Positions 1-10,737 are shown, numbered from the stretch's first letter. The stretch is DNA of 11,053 nucleotides from Candidatus Aminicenantes bacterium UBA4085 (GCA_002383325.1 DFYJ01000020.1:48917-59969); one strand, 5' to 3'. Numbers and translations: made by a program. Notes: generated by a model from the sequence alone, not told the origin.

Positions 1-31
1 GGTGTACCCCGAACCGCCCCCCCGGGGATGG

Positions 32-580
32 CTAGGGATGTCGTCCTAAATTCTTCAATTCCGCGAGGTAGGCGCGTCGGACGGCTAGGAAAAAATCGCG
101 GTAGCCCTCCTGGTCGTAGTCCGGATAGGTCCAATCCAAGCGGCGGATGCCGGTCCGGGTGAAGAGGAGCTCCAGATGGGCGTAGATGCCGTCGGCCAAG
201 GGGATGCGGTGCGAGAAATCCTTGGCCGTGGCCATGACCAGGGCCGCTCGGGTCAAATATCCGGGATCGATGTTGACGGCCCGTCGCTCCGAATCCAAGA
301 GGGTCCGGATCCGCCCCTCCAGAGCGTTGCTCCGGATCTTCAGCGCCGCCAGCCTCTCGGGCTCGATCAGCCCGGCGAAGCTGAGAAACTGGCGCTTCAA
401 TCCCGGCCCCATCTCGGGAACGTAGTAGTCCGTGGCGGTGAAGTCGAAGCGGGAGCTTCGCGCCTCGACCGCCCCAAGATGCTCGATCATGCCCGCTTCG
501 GCCGCCCGGAAGGCCTCTTCCGTAGCGGCGATCAGGCCGCAAACGGGCTTGACCGGGAGGAAGGGCTGCGGGATGGCCAT
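32..580 (-). CDS. DUF4416 family protein
   Basis: This is a 182-residue protein from an ATG at 580 (minus strand). Its conserved blocks match, as I remember the family, DUF4416: an FDFT-x-TDYY-x-x-EMG block at residues 45-58, NIDPGYL at 103-109, ATAKDFSHRI at 117-126, DGIYAHLEL at 130-138 and WTYPDY at 150-155. Length fits the usual 180 or so residues. No signal peptide or membrane segment is visible, so it is probably cytoplasmic. The family has no established function that I know of. An in-frame TTG at 598 would add six residues, but the ATG is preferred because the family similarity begins just after it. The ribosome site is poor: a GGGG stretch only two bases upstream. The gene is divergent from asnS across about 120 bases and its stop is near the window edge, so its downstream partner is unknown. 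Confidence 0.85.
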   Translation of the reverse strand: MAIPQPFLPVKPVCGLIAATEEAFRAAEAGMIEHLGAVEARSSRFDFTATDYYVPEMGPGLKRQFLSFAGLIEPERLAALKIRSNALEGRIRTLLDSERRAVNIDPGYLTRAALVMATAKDFSHRIPLADGIYAHLELLFTRTGIRRLDWTYPDYDQEGYRDFFLAVRRAYLAELKNLGRHP

Positions 581-598
581 GTCCCCACGGTAAACCAA

Positions 599-642
599 CT
601 CCGCCCGCCGGTCAAACCCGTCCGTATCGCCGCCGCCGGCGA
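599..642. other. Intergenic region between DUF4416 gene and asnS promoter
   Basis: This short GC-rich stretch must hold any promoter for the minus-strand DUF4416 gene. The only candidate is TTGACC (615-610, minus strand) with a poor -10, TACCGT (592-587), 17 bases away, inside the extended reading frame; I do not rate it as convincing. No RNA gene or terminator is seen. Confidence 0.5.
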
Positions 643-671
643 TTGCGCAGCGGCGCCGGATTGCCTATAAT
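643..671 (+). promoter_or_regulatory. Sigma70-type promoter of the asnS-gpsA operon
   Basis: A perfect -10 hexamer TATAAT lies at 666-671 and a half-matching -35 TTGCGC at 643-648, separated by exactly 17 bases. Transcription would start near 678, giving a leader of about 23 bases. The asnS ribosome site AAGGA at 688-692 is eight bases before the ATG at 701. Six-base inverted arms (CCGGCG at 636-641 and CGCCGG at 654-659) flank the -35, but such arms arise easily in this GC-rich DNA. This is the best promoter candidate for the downstream seven-gene run. Confidence 0.75.
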
Positions 672-700
672 GGACTGACTTTCCCCCAAGGAATCATGCC

Positions 701-1993
701 ATGAAATGGGTCTATGTCGAGGACATCGCCGCTTACAAGGACCAGGACGTCGAGATCCGCGGCTGGGTCTACAACAAGACATCCATGGGCAAGGTCCGCT
801 TCATCCTGGTCCGCGACGGCACCGGGATCATCCAAGCCACGGCCTTCAGCAAGGACGAGAACAGCCCTCTCTTCGCCCAATTCGACGCCTTGACCCAGGA
901 GTCTTCGCTCATCGTCCGCGGCCGGGTCCGCGAGGACAAACGGGCTCCGGGCGGGTACGAGATGAGCCTGGCCGAGATCCAAGTCCTCCAGATAGCCCAG
1001 GACTACCCCATCACTCCCAAAGACCATACCACCCCGTTCCTGATGGAGCACCGCCACCTGTGGCTCCGCTCGCGCAAGCAGCACGCCGTCCTCCAGGTCC
1101 GGGCCGAGGTGATCAAGGCCATCCGCAACTTCTTCGACGACCGCGGCTTCCGGCTTATGGATACGCCCATCCTGACCCCCAGCGCCTGCGAGGGCACGAC
1201 GACGCTCTTCGAGACCAAATATTTCGATCAGGCCGCCTACCTCAGCCAGAGCGGGCAGCTCTATAATGAAGCTACGGCGGCCGCCTTCGGCAAGGTCTAC
1301 TGTTTCGGGCCGGCCTTCCGGGCTGAGAAATCCAAGACCCGCCGCCACCTGATCGAGTTCTGGATGGTCGAGCCGGAAGTCGCCTTCGCCGACCTGAACG
1401 ACACGATCGGCCTGGGCACCGACTTGATCCTCTTCATCATCGAGCGGGTACTGGCTCGACGCCGGTCCGAGTTGGAGGTCCTGGAGCGCGACCCCAAGCT
1501 GCTCGGGGCGGTGGCCGGGCCTTTTCCCCGTTTCACCTACGACGAGATTGTGCCCCGGCTGCAGGAGAAGGGTTCGGCCATGGTCTACGGCGACGACTTC
1601 GGCGCTCCCGAGGAGACGATCCTCTCGGGCCTCTCGGCCAACCCCGTTCTGATCACCCACTTCCCGGCCGCCATCAAGGCCTTCTACATGCAGCCGGACG
1701 AGGCCCGGCCCGACCTGGCCCTGGGGGTGGATTTCATGGCTCCCGAGGGCTACGGCGAGATCATCGGCGGCGGCCAGCGCATCCACGACCTGGAGCTCCT
1801 GGAGCGGCGGATCCGCGAGCACAACCTGCCCCGCGAAGCCTACCAGTGGTACATCGACCTGCGCAAGTTCGGCTCCTGCCCCCACTCCGGTTTCGGACTG
1901 GGTGTGGAGCGGGTTGTCTCCTGGATGTGCGGCATCCGCCATATCCGCGAGACCATCCCCTTCCCGCGCCTTCTCTACCGGATTTACCCTTGA
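701..1993 (+). CDS. asnS: Asparaginyl-tRNA synthetase, compact Thermus/archaeal-like type
   Basis: A class IIb aminoacyl-tRNA synthetase of 430 residues that charges tRNA-Asn with asparagine in the cytoplasm. An N-terminal OB-fold anticodon-binding domain (about residues 15-100, with EIRGWVYNK and GTGIIQATAFS) is followed by the catalytic core. Motif 2 is at 205-220 (FRAEKSKTRRHLIEFW, containing the FRAE signature) and motif 3 at 397-404 (GFGLGVER, ending in the ATP-binding arginine). SQSGQLY at 182-188 and EGYGEIIGGGQR at 349-360 separate AsnRS from AspRS. The protein is shorter than E. coli AsnRS (466 residues). From memory it resembles Thermus thermophilus AsnRS closely, including the RIHDLELL stretch. 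The start is set by a good ribosome site and the promoter just upstream. It is first in the operon, and its stop overlaps the rimO start. Confidence 0.96.
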   Translation: MKWVYVEDIAAYKDQDVEIRGWVYNKTSMGKVRFILVRDGTGIIQATAFSKDENSPLFAQFDALTQESSLIVRGRVREDKRAPGGYEMSLAEIQVLQIAQDYPITPKDHTTPFLMEHRHLWLRSRKQHAVLQVRAEVIKAIRNFFDDRGFRLMDTPILTPSACEGTTTLFETKYFDQAAYLSQSGQLYNEATAAAFGKVYCFGPAFRAEKSKTRRHLIEFWMVEPEVAFADLNDTIGLGTDLILFIIERVLARRRSELEVLERDPKLLGAVAGPFPRFTYDEIVPRLQEKGSAMVYGDDFGAPEETILSGLSANPVLITHFPAAIKAFYMQPDEARPDLALGVDFMAPEGYGEIIGGGQRIHDLELLERRIREHNLPREAYQWYIDLRKFGSCPHSGFGLGVERVVSWMCGIRHIRETIPFPRLLYRIYP

Positions 1994-3348
1994 GCGCCCC
2001 GGCCCCGGCGGTCCCGGGCGGCACCGTCGCCCTGATCACCTTCGGCTGCGCCAAGAACCTGGTCGACAGCGAGATCATGCTCGGCCTGCTGGCCCGGACC
2101 GGCTACCGGCCGGTCCCCGATCCCGAGAGGGCCGATGTCGTCGTCCTCAATACTTGCGGCTTTCTCGGCCTCTCCCGGGCAGAGGCCGAGTCCGCCATTG
2201 CCGAGGCCCTGGAGAGGAAGGCCCGCAGGGGCGGCCGGGTGATCGCGGCCGGCTGCTGTGTCCAAAGATTCGGGGATGACCTGCGGCGCCTTTTCCCGGG
2301 CGTGGACGCCTGGCTCGGTGTGGCCGATTTCGACAAGATCGCGGCCGCGGTCCGGGCCGAGCCTTTTCGCCCCGGCCGCCGCGCCTTCCTGGGCGGCTCC
2401 GAATCCCCGCGCCTGCTCTCGACGCCTCCCGCCTGGGCCTATCTCAAGGTCTCCGAAGGCTGCTCGCACGCCTGCGCCTTCTGCGCCATTCCGGGGATCA
2501 AGGGCCCGTACCGCTCCCGAACGCCCGCGTCCATCGTGCAGGAGGCCGAGAGCCTGGCCGCACGGGGTGTGCGCGAGATCATCCTCGTCTCCCAGGATAC
2601 CACGTACTTCGGCCGTGACCGCGGCCTTCGGGGAGGGCTGGCTGCCCTTCTTCGGCGCCTGAACCGGATCGAGGACCTGGCCTGGATCCGCTTCCTCTAC
2701 GGCTACCCCGAGGAAATCGACGACGAGCTTCTGGAAGCCATGGCTCTGCCCCGGATCTGCCGCTACCTGGACATCCCCTTCCAGCACGCCGCGCCGGAGA
2801 TCGTCAGAAAGATGGGGCGGACCTTCCCGGCCGAGAGGGCCCTGAGGAAGATCGAGCGAATCCGCCGCCGCCTGCCGGGCGTCTCGATACGCACCTCGCT
2901 CATCGTCGGCTTCCCCGGTGAGGGTCGCCGAGAGTTCGACCTCTTGCGGTCCTTCGTCCGCGACGCCGCCTTCGACCATCTGGGCGTGTTTACCTACTCG
3001 CGTGAGGCGGGCACCCGGGCCTGGGCCCTGGGGAACCCGGTGCCGGCGCCCGTCAAAAAGCGCCGGCTCGAGAGCATTCTCGAGCTCCAGGCCGGCATCT
3101 CAGCCGCCGCCACGGCCCGCCTGGTCGGACGGACCGTTGAAGCGCTCGTCGAAGGCCCCTGGTCTTCCGGACCGGGCCTCCTGGTGGGCCGGACCCGCGG
3201 GCAGGCGCCCGAAGTGGACGGCGTTGTCCTCGTGAGGCGGCCGTCTTCCTGGACGCCTTCCGAAGATCCCCTGGTCGAGGTTGAAATCACCCATTCGGAC
3301 GTGTATGATCTGCACGGTCGGATCGCCGCCAAGAGGCCTACCCGCTAA
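1990..3348 (+). CDS. rimO: Ribosomal protein S12 methylthiotransferase RimO
   Basis: A radical-SAM methylthiotransferase of 452 residues that adds a methylthio group to the conserved aspartate of ribosomal protein S12. The N-terminal UPF0004 domain has three cysteines for the auxiliary 4Fe-4S cluster: C20 (FGCAKNLVDSE), C56 (NTCGF) and C89 (AAGCC). The radical-SAM CxxxCxxC is C158, C162 and C165 in EGCSHACAFCAIP. A TRAM domain (about 378-446) ends with VYDLHGR. GCAKNLVDSE and SQDTTYFG fit RimO better than the tRNA enzymes MiaB or MtaB. The chosen start is the TTG at 1990, whose last two bases lie in the asnS TGA (TTGA overlap); no ATG is available near the conserved start, and longer starts would run deep into asnS. 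No clear ribosome site precedes it, so translation is probably coupled to asnS. Confidence 0.95.
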   Translation: MSAPAPAVPGGTVALITFGCAKNLVDSEIMLGLLARTGYRPVPDPERADVVVLNTCGFLGLSRAEAESAIAEALERKARRGGRVIAAGCCVQRFGDDLRRLFPGVDAWLGVADFDKIAAAVRAEPFRPGRRAFLGGSESPRLLSTPPAWAYLKVSEGCSHACAFCAIPGIKGPYRSRTPASIVQEAESLAARGVREIILVSQDTTYFGRDRGLRGGLAALLRRLNRIEDLAWIRFLYGYPEEIDDELLEAMALPRICRYLDIPFQHAAPEIVRKMGRTFPAERALRKIERIRRRLPGVSIRTSLIVGFPGEGRREFDLLRSFVRDAAFDHLGVFTYSREAGTRAWALGNPVPAPVKKRRLESILELQAGISAAATARLVGRTVEALVEGPWSSGPGLLVGRTRGQAPEVDGVVLVRRPSSWTPSEDPLVEVEITHSDVYDLHGRIAAKRPTR

Positions 3349-3383
3349 GCGCCGGGCGCCGTGCTACGTCTCAAGATCCAAGG

Positions 3384-3836
3384 ATGGGAATGGACATAAG
3401 CCGCATCGCCGCCACGTTCCTGGGGACCGGGTTCTTTCCCTTGGCTCCCGGCACCTTGGCCAGCCTCCTGGCGGCCCTGATCCACGCCTTCCTTCTCGTC
3501 CGGCTGCCTCTCTTCGCAAGAATAGCCATCGTCGCCGGGACCTTCCTCCTGGGCGTAGCCGTCTCCTCCTCCGCCGCCCGCTCTTTCGGCCTGAAGGACC
3601 CCCGGCCCATCGTCATCGATGAGGTGGCCGGTCAGTGGGCGGCCCTTCTCCTGGCTCCCGCCTCCTGGCTCCCCATCCTGGCCGGCTTCCTTCTCTTCCG
3701 TCTCTTCGACATCTTCAAGCCCCTGGGCATCAGGAAAATCGAATCCCTGCCCTCAGGCTGGGGCATCATGGCCGACGACATGGCGGCGGGGCTCGTCTCA
3801 CTCGGTTTCCTCCAGGTCATTCTGGCCCTGCTATGA
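3384..3836 (+). CDS. pgpA: Phosphatidylglycerophosphatase A
   Basis: An integral membrane phosphatase of 150 residues that removes phosphate from phosphatidylglycerophosphate to give phosphatidylglycerol. Family blocks are FFPLAPGTLAS (17-27), PIVIDEVAGQW (75-85), FRLFDIFKP (105-113) and GWGIMADDMAAG (125-136); the acidic residues in DE (79-80) and DD (131-132) are those conserved across the family. Hydrophobic stretches at about 24-60, 86-104 and 136-150 agree with a multi-pass protein. There are two close starts: the ATG at 3384, or the ATG at 3390 (148 residues), which has AAGGA at 3380-3384 five bases upstream and is arguably better. About 35 bases separate it from rimO, and its stop overlaps the cinA start (ATGA). 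With plsY and gpsA further on, it ties this operon to phospholipid synthesis. Confidence 0.94.
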   Translation: MGMDISRIAATFLGTGFFPLAPGTLASLLAALIHAFLLVRLPLFARIAIVAGTFLLGVAVSSSAARSFGLKDPRPIVIDEVAGQWAALLLAPASWLPILAGFLLFRLFDIFKPLGIRKIESLPSGWGIMADDMAAGLVSLGFLQVILALL

Positions 3837-5053
3837 ACATCGAGATCATCGCCGTCGGCACCGAGCTTCTCTCGACGCGCTTCAAGGACACCAATTCCCT
3901 CTATCTGACCGAGCGTCTGGACGAGCTGGGCCTCCCGGTCACGAGGAGGACCATCGTCGGCGATCAGGGTCCCGGCTTGGAGGCCAGCCTGAGACAAGCT
4001 CTGGATTTCGCCGATCTGACCCTGGTCGGAGGGGGGCTGGGCCCGACCGGGGACGACCTGACCCGGGAAGCGGCCGCCTCCGCCCTGGGCCGGGCCCTGG
4101 TCTTCCGCCCCGAAATTTTAGCCTCGATCGAGGGCCGCTTCCGCCTGCGCGGCCGGCCGATGCCCGAGCCCAACCGCCGCCAAGCCTGGATCGTGGAGGG
4201 AGCCGAGATCCTGGCCAACGCCGAAGGCACCGCTCCAGGCCAATGGATTGAAGCCGGCAACAGGAGTCTCGTCCTCCTGCCCGGCCCGCCCAACGAGATG
4301 AAGAGCGTCTTCGAATCCGGCGTCCTCCCCCGCCTCTCCGGCTGGGCCCGCCCGGGCCTTGTGCGGACGGTGATCCGCTCAACCGGGCTGACCGAATCCG
4401 AGCTCGAGTCGAGGATCGAAGATCTCTACCCGGAATCGGAGGATCGCGTTCTGACGGTCCTCGCCTCGCCGGGACGGGTCGATCTCCATCTGGCCGCAGT
4501 CTCCCCCGTCCTTCTCGAGGATTTGGCGGGCCATCTCCGCGAGCGGCTGGGTGCGGCGGTCTACGGGGGCGACGGAGATGATCTGGAAGCCGTCGTCGTC
4601 GGGCTGCTCCGGGACGCGGGATCGACCCTGGCCACGGCCGAATCGTGCACGGGCGGGCTGCTCGCTCACCGGTTGACCAATGTGCCCGGAAGCTCCAGGG
4701 TCTTCCTGGGCGGGTACGTGACCTACGGCAACGAGGCCAAGGTTCGTGATCTGGGAGTGGACCCGGCTCTGATCGAAAGCCGCGGGGCGGTCAGTGAGGA
4801 AGCAGCCCGAGCCATGGCTTCCGGAGCCAGGGCCCGCATGGGCTCGGATTGGGGCCTGGCCCTGACGGGAATCGCCGGACCGGGCGGAGGAACGTCGGAC
4901 AAGCCGGTCGGACTCGTCTACATCGCGCTGGCCGGCCCCGAGGGGGTGACGGCCGAGCGGTGGGTTTTCAGCGGCCGCCGGGATTCGGTCAAGATGCAAT
5001 CCAGCCAGCGGGCCCTCGACATGCTCCGCTTGCGGCTGCGGGGAACCGCCTAA
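3833..5053 (+). CDS. cinA: CinA: MoaB/MogA-like domain plus nicotinamide-nucleotide amidase (PncC) domain
   Basis: A full-length two-domain CinA of 406 residues. The N-terminal MoCF-biosynthesis-like domain (about 1-170), which in studied CinA proteins carries ADP-ribose pyrophosphatase activity, shows IIAVGTELL (5-13), GGGLGPTGDDLTREA (66-80) and PGPPNEM (150-156). The C-terminal CinA/PncC domain (about 250-405), which deamidates nicotinamide mononucleotide in pyridine nucleotide salvage, shows AESCTGG (269-275), GYVTYGNEAK (294-303) and LTGIAGPGGGTSDKPVG (344-360). The historical name, competence/damage-inducible, comes from organisms where it neighbours recA; no recA is present here. The start is ATG 3833, overlapping the pgpA stop by ATGA, which implies translational coupling. 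The conserved sequence begins at residue 3, so the start is well supported. Confidence 0.95.
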   Translation: MNIEIIAVGTELLSTRFKDTNSLYLTERLDELGLPVTRRTIVGDQGPGLEASLRQALDFADLTLVGGGLGPTGDDLTREAAASALGRALVFRPEILASIEGRFRLRGRPMPEPNRRQAWIVEGAEILANAEGTAPGQWIEAGNRSLVLLPGPPNEMKSVFESGVLPRLSGWARPGLVRTVIRSTGLTESELESRIEDLYPESEDRVLTVLASPGRVDLHLAAVSPVLLEDLAGHLRERLGAAVYGGDGDDLEAVVVGLLRDAGSTLATAESCTGGLLAHRLTNVPGSSRVFLGGYVTYGNEAKVRDLGVDPALIESRGAVSEEAARAMASGARARMGSDWGLALTGIAGPGGGTSDKPVGLVYIALAGPEGVTAERWVFSGRRDSVKMQSSQRALDMLRLRLRGTA

Positions 5054-5066
5054 GGAGTGTCACGCC

Positions 5067-5627
5067 ATGCGCGCCTTCATCGCCATCGACCTCGACCCGG
5101 CCATCAAGGCTACCCTGGCGGACTTCATTCGCAGACTTCGTAAGATCAACGACCGCGACGTCAGCTGGTCGGGCCCCGAGGGCCTCCACTTGACGCTCAA
5201 GTTCCTGGGCGAGATCTCCGAGGCCAAGGCGGCCGAAGTGCGCCGGGCTGTCGCCTCCATCACCGCCCCCGCCGGCCGCTTTCCGCTGGTCCTGAAGGGA
5301 ACCGGCGTCTTTCCATCCAACTCCAAGTTCATCCGGGTGCTGTGGGCCGGCATTTTCGAGCAGCCGACCCTGATGAACCTACACCGCGAGATCGACTTCG
5401 CCATGGGCCGGCTGTCGTTCATCACGGAGAGCCACCCTTTCCATCCCCATCTGACCCTGGGCCGGGTCCGTACGGCCCTCCGGCTGCATGATGTCCTGGA
5501 CGAGATGGATCGCCACAAGTACTCCGATTTCGGCCAGATGACCGCCGCCAAGGTGACCCTGTTCGAGAGCCGGCTGCAGCCGACCGGAGCCGTCTATAGG
5601 ATCGTCGAGGAGTTCCCCCTGGCATGA
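5067..5627 (+). CDS. thpR: RNA 2',3'-cyclic phosphodiesterase (2H family, LigT-like)
   Basis: A cytoplasmic 2H phosphoesterase of 186 residues that opens RNA 2',3'-cyclic phosphate ends; the family was first named LigT for its 2'-5' RNA ligase activity in vitro. Both catalytic HxTx motifs are present: H41-L-T43-L in LHLTLKFLGE, and H128-L-T130-L in HPHLTLGRV. The N-terminal RAFIAIDL is typical of the family, and length matches its usual 180-190 residues. The ribosome site AAGGAG at 5052-5057, which overlaps the cinA stop, is nine bases before the ATG. The gene follows cinA by 13 bases and its stop overlaps plsY (ATGA). From memory, a pgpA-cinA-thpR order is common in several phyla, often with recA next. 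Confidence 0.93.
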   Translation: MRAFIAIDLDPAIKATLADFIRRLRKINDRDVSWSGPEGLHLTLKFLGEISEAKAAEVRRAVASITAPAGRFPLVLKGTGVFPSNSKFIRVLWAGIFEQPTLMNLHREIDFAMGRLSFITESHPFHPHLTLGRVRTALRLHDVLDEMDRHKYSDFGQMTAAKVTLFESRLQPTGAVYRIVEEFPLA

Positions 5628-6238
5628 GCCCGATCGTCTCCCGCCTGGTCTTGGCCGCGGCAAGCTATTTGCTGGGAGCCTTCCCCACCGGCTATGTGGC
5701 CGTCCGCCTGCGCAGCGGCCGCGACGTCCGCTCGCAGGGCAGCGGCGGCACCGGGGCCACCAATGTCATACGGGCCAGCGGATGGGCCACGGCCTTGGTC
5801 GTCGCCTTCTTGGATATCCTCAAGGGGGCCGCTCCGGCTTGGCTGGCCCTGCGCTGGTTCGCCGATCCTGTTTACGCCGCCCTGGCCGGATCGCTGGCCG
5901 TCCTGGGCCACTGCTATCCGGTCTTCATCGGCTTCCGCGGCGGCAAAGGCGTGGCCGCCGCCGCCGGTGCGATGATCGTCCTGGCCCCCCTGCCGACCGC
6001 GGCGGCGCTGGGCGTCTTCCTGGCCGTGACGGCCGCCTTCCGCTTTGTCTCGTTGGGCTCCATCCTGGCCGCCGCCGCCTTCCCCGCTTTCGTGGGAGCC
6101 TTCGGGCCGGACCGGATCGTCGCCCTCGCCAGCCTTCCGATCGTTCTGCTCATCCTCCTTCGCCATGCCGCCAATATCCGCCGGCTTCTGGCCGGGCAGG
6201 AGCCGAAGCTGGGGGCCAAGGCGGGAGGCCGGGGATGA
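5624..6238 (+). CDS. plsY: Acyl-phosphate:glycerol-3-phosphate acyltransferase PlsY
   Basis: An integral membrane acyltransferase of 204 residues that moves an acyl group from acyl-phosphate to sn-glycerol-3-phosphate, giving lysophosphatidic acid, the first committed step of bacterial phospholipid synthesis. The three PlsY motifs are present: GSGGTGATN (39-47), GHCYPVFIGFRGGKGVA (95-111, with the glycine-rich substrate loop) and RHAANIRRLLAGQE (180-193). Hydrophobic segments at about 5-27, 53-80, 82-100, 112-138 and 144-178 fit a protein with several membrane spans. The ATG at 5624 overlaps the thpR stop, and the plsY stop overlaps gpsA, which makes its glycerol-3-phosphate substrate. The partner plsX (acyl-phosphate synthesis) is not in the window. 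Confidence 0.96.
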   Translation: MSPIVSRLVLAAASYLLGAFPTGYVAVRLRSGRDVRSQGSGGTGATNVIRASGWATALVVAFLDILKGAAPAWLALRWFADPVYAALAGSLAVLGHCYPVFIGFRGGKGVAAAAGAMIVLAPLPTAAALGVFLAVTAAFRFVSLGSILAAAAFPAFVGAFGPDRIVALASLPIVLLILLRHAANIRRLLAGQEPKLGAKAGGRG

Positions 6239-7227
6239 AGGCCTGCGTTATCGGCGGTGGAGCCTGGGGCTCGGCCTTCGCCATCCACCTCGGCCGTCTC
6301 GGCCTTCCGACCCGTCTCTGGATCCGGGAGCCCGAGATCTTCGAGGCGGCCCGCCGCGACCGGGAGAATTCCGTCTTCCTGCCCGGCTGCGAGTTCCCGG
6401 CCGCCGTCACGATCCACGATGATCCGACGGAGGCCGTGGACGGCGCATCGTCCGTCTTCGTGGCCGTTCCTTCGCAGCATTGCCGGAAGATCTACGGCCG
6501 TCTGGCCGGATGCCTGGCCCCTGAGCAGGCCGTGGTCAGCTTGACCAAGGGCATCGAGAAGTCGACCCTCAAACGGATGACGGAGCTGATGGCCGAGCTC
6601 TTTCCCCCTGGACCGCGGACTCTGGCCGTCCTGTCCGGGCCCAGCTTCTCCCGCGAAGTCGCCGAGGGCCATCCCACGGCCCTGGTCCTGGCCTCGTCCG
6701 AAGCCGACTGGGCCCGGCGCTGGCAGCGGCTGATCTCCGGCCCGAGCCTGCGCGTCTACGCCAGCCGGGATGTGATCGGTGTGGAACTGGCTGGAGCCCT
6801 CAAGAACGTCATCGCCGTCGCGGCAGGGATATCCGACGGGCTCGGCTTCGGCCATAACGCCCGCGCCTCCCTGCTGACCCGCGGGCTGGCCGAGATCGCC
6901 AGGCTCGGCCAGCGGCTGGGAGCCAAGCCCGGGACGTTCGCCGGGTTGGCCGGGATGGGCGATCTCGTCCTGACCTGCACGGGGCACCTCAGCCGCAACC
7001 GCAGGGTCGGGCTGGAGCTGGGAGCCGGCCGCCGGCTGGGCGACATCGTCGGCGAGATGAAGGCCGTGGCCGAGGGCCTGCCAACCACGGTCTCGGCCTA
7101 CCATCTGGCCCGTCGGGAAGGGGTCGAGGTGCCGATTATCGAACAGGTCTATGCCGTGCTGTACCGCGGCAAGGATCCGCGCCGCGCCCTGGCCGACCTG
7201 ATGGCCCGCGTCCTCAAGGACGAGTAA
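6235..7227 (+). CDS. gpsA: Glycerol-3-phosphate dehydrogenase [NAD(P)+]
   Basis: A cytoplasmic dehydrogenase of 330 residues that reduces dihydroxyacetone phosphate to sn-glycerol-3-phosphate for lipid synthesis. The N-terminal Rossmann fold starts immediately with VIGGGAWGSA (GxGxxG at residues 7-12). Further family marks are K105 in LTKGIE, SGPSF at 134-138, the catalytic lysine K190 in ALKNVIAV, HNARASLLTRG at 208-217 and GMGDL at 240-244. Length is standard for the family. The ribosome site GGGAGG (6223-6228) is six bases before the ATG, inside plsY, and the start overlaps the plsY stop by ATGA. It is the last gene of the G+C-rich run: base composition drops abruptly one base after its stop, and no hairpin-plus-T-tract terminator follows. 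Confidence 0.97.
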   Translation: MKACVIGGGAWGSAFAIHLGRLGLPTRLWIREPEIFEAARRDRENSVFLPGCEFPAAVTIHDDPTEAVDGASSVFVAVPSQHCRKIYGRLAGCLAPEQAVVSLTKGIEKSTLKRMTELMAELFPPGPRTLAVLSGPSFSREVAEGHPTALVLASSEADWARRWQRLISGPSLRVYASRDVIGVELAGALKNVIAVAAGISDGLGFGHNARASLLTRGLAEIARLGQRLGAKPGTFAGLAGMGDLVLTCTGHLSRNRRVGLELGAGRRLGDIVGEMKAVAEGLPTTVSAYHLARREGVEVPIIEQVYAVLYRGKDPRRALADLMARVLKDE

Positions 7228-7283
7228 CGAATTTCATTTATTTATATCGGACGATTTTGAATTGACTCACTATATACGTCATG

Positions 7284-7308
7284 TTAAGGTTAATTATCTT
7301 TAACCTAA
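7284..7308. repeat. Imperfect inverted repeat in the A+T-rich leader of the TPR gene
   Basis: The arms AGGTTAA (7287-7293) and TTAACCT (7300-7306) are perfectly complementary across a six-base loop. A further TTA/TAA pairing (7284-7286 with 7306-7308) is possible if one A is bulged. No T-tract follows on either strand, so it is a poor terminator. It sits about 100 bases before the TTG start and could be an operator or a weak RNA hairpin. A -35-like TTGACT at 7262-7267 lies just upstream, but without a convincing -10 at the right distance. Confidence 0.4.
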
Positions 7309-7410
7309 GATTAGTAAGACGTTTATTGAAGATTAATGCGTCATTTATGAGAATTGGCTTCGCATCCGGATAAGAGCTTTTCTCTAAATAAGCTTTTTTG
7401 GAGGCTGAAA

Positions 7411-10737
<3,327 letters not shown>

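Noticed and set aside
1..31. C-run and CCCCGGGG palindrome at the left edge, after the DUF4416 stop, as a terminator
   Set aside because: The arms are only four bases with no loop and no T-tract on the minus strand, and the window ends before more can be seen.
587..615. Minus-strand promoter TTGACC-17-TACCGT for the DUF4416 gene with a leaderless start at 580
   Set aside because: The -10 matches only three of six bases and other starts are possible; the parallel with secA is suggestive but unsupported.
696..704. Two-codon mini-ORF ATGCCATGA overlapping the asnS start
   Set aside because: It is too close to the asnS ribosome site and start to be judged, and most likely coincidental.
665..1942. 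Minus-strand open frame of about 425 codons opposite asnS, and a similar one at 1984-2979 opposite rimO
   Set aside because: Both are shadows of strongly conserved plus-strand genes; their translations are biased and unlike any family I know.
7347..7373. Short open frame ATG to TAA (eight codons) in the leader of the TPR gene
   Set aside because: No ribosome site and no reason to expect a leader peptide; likely chance in A+T-rich DNA.
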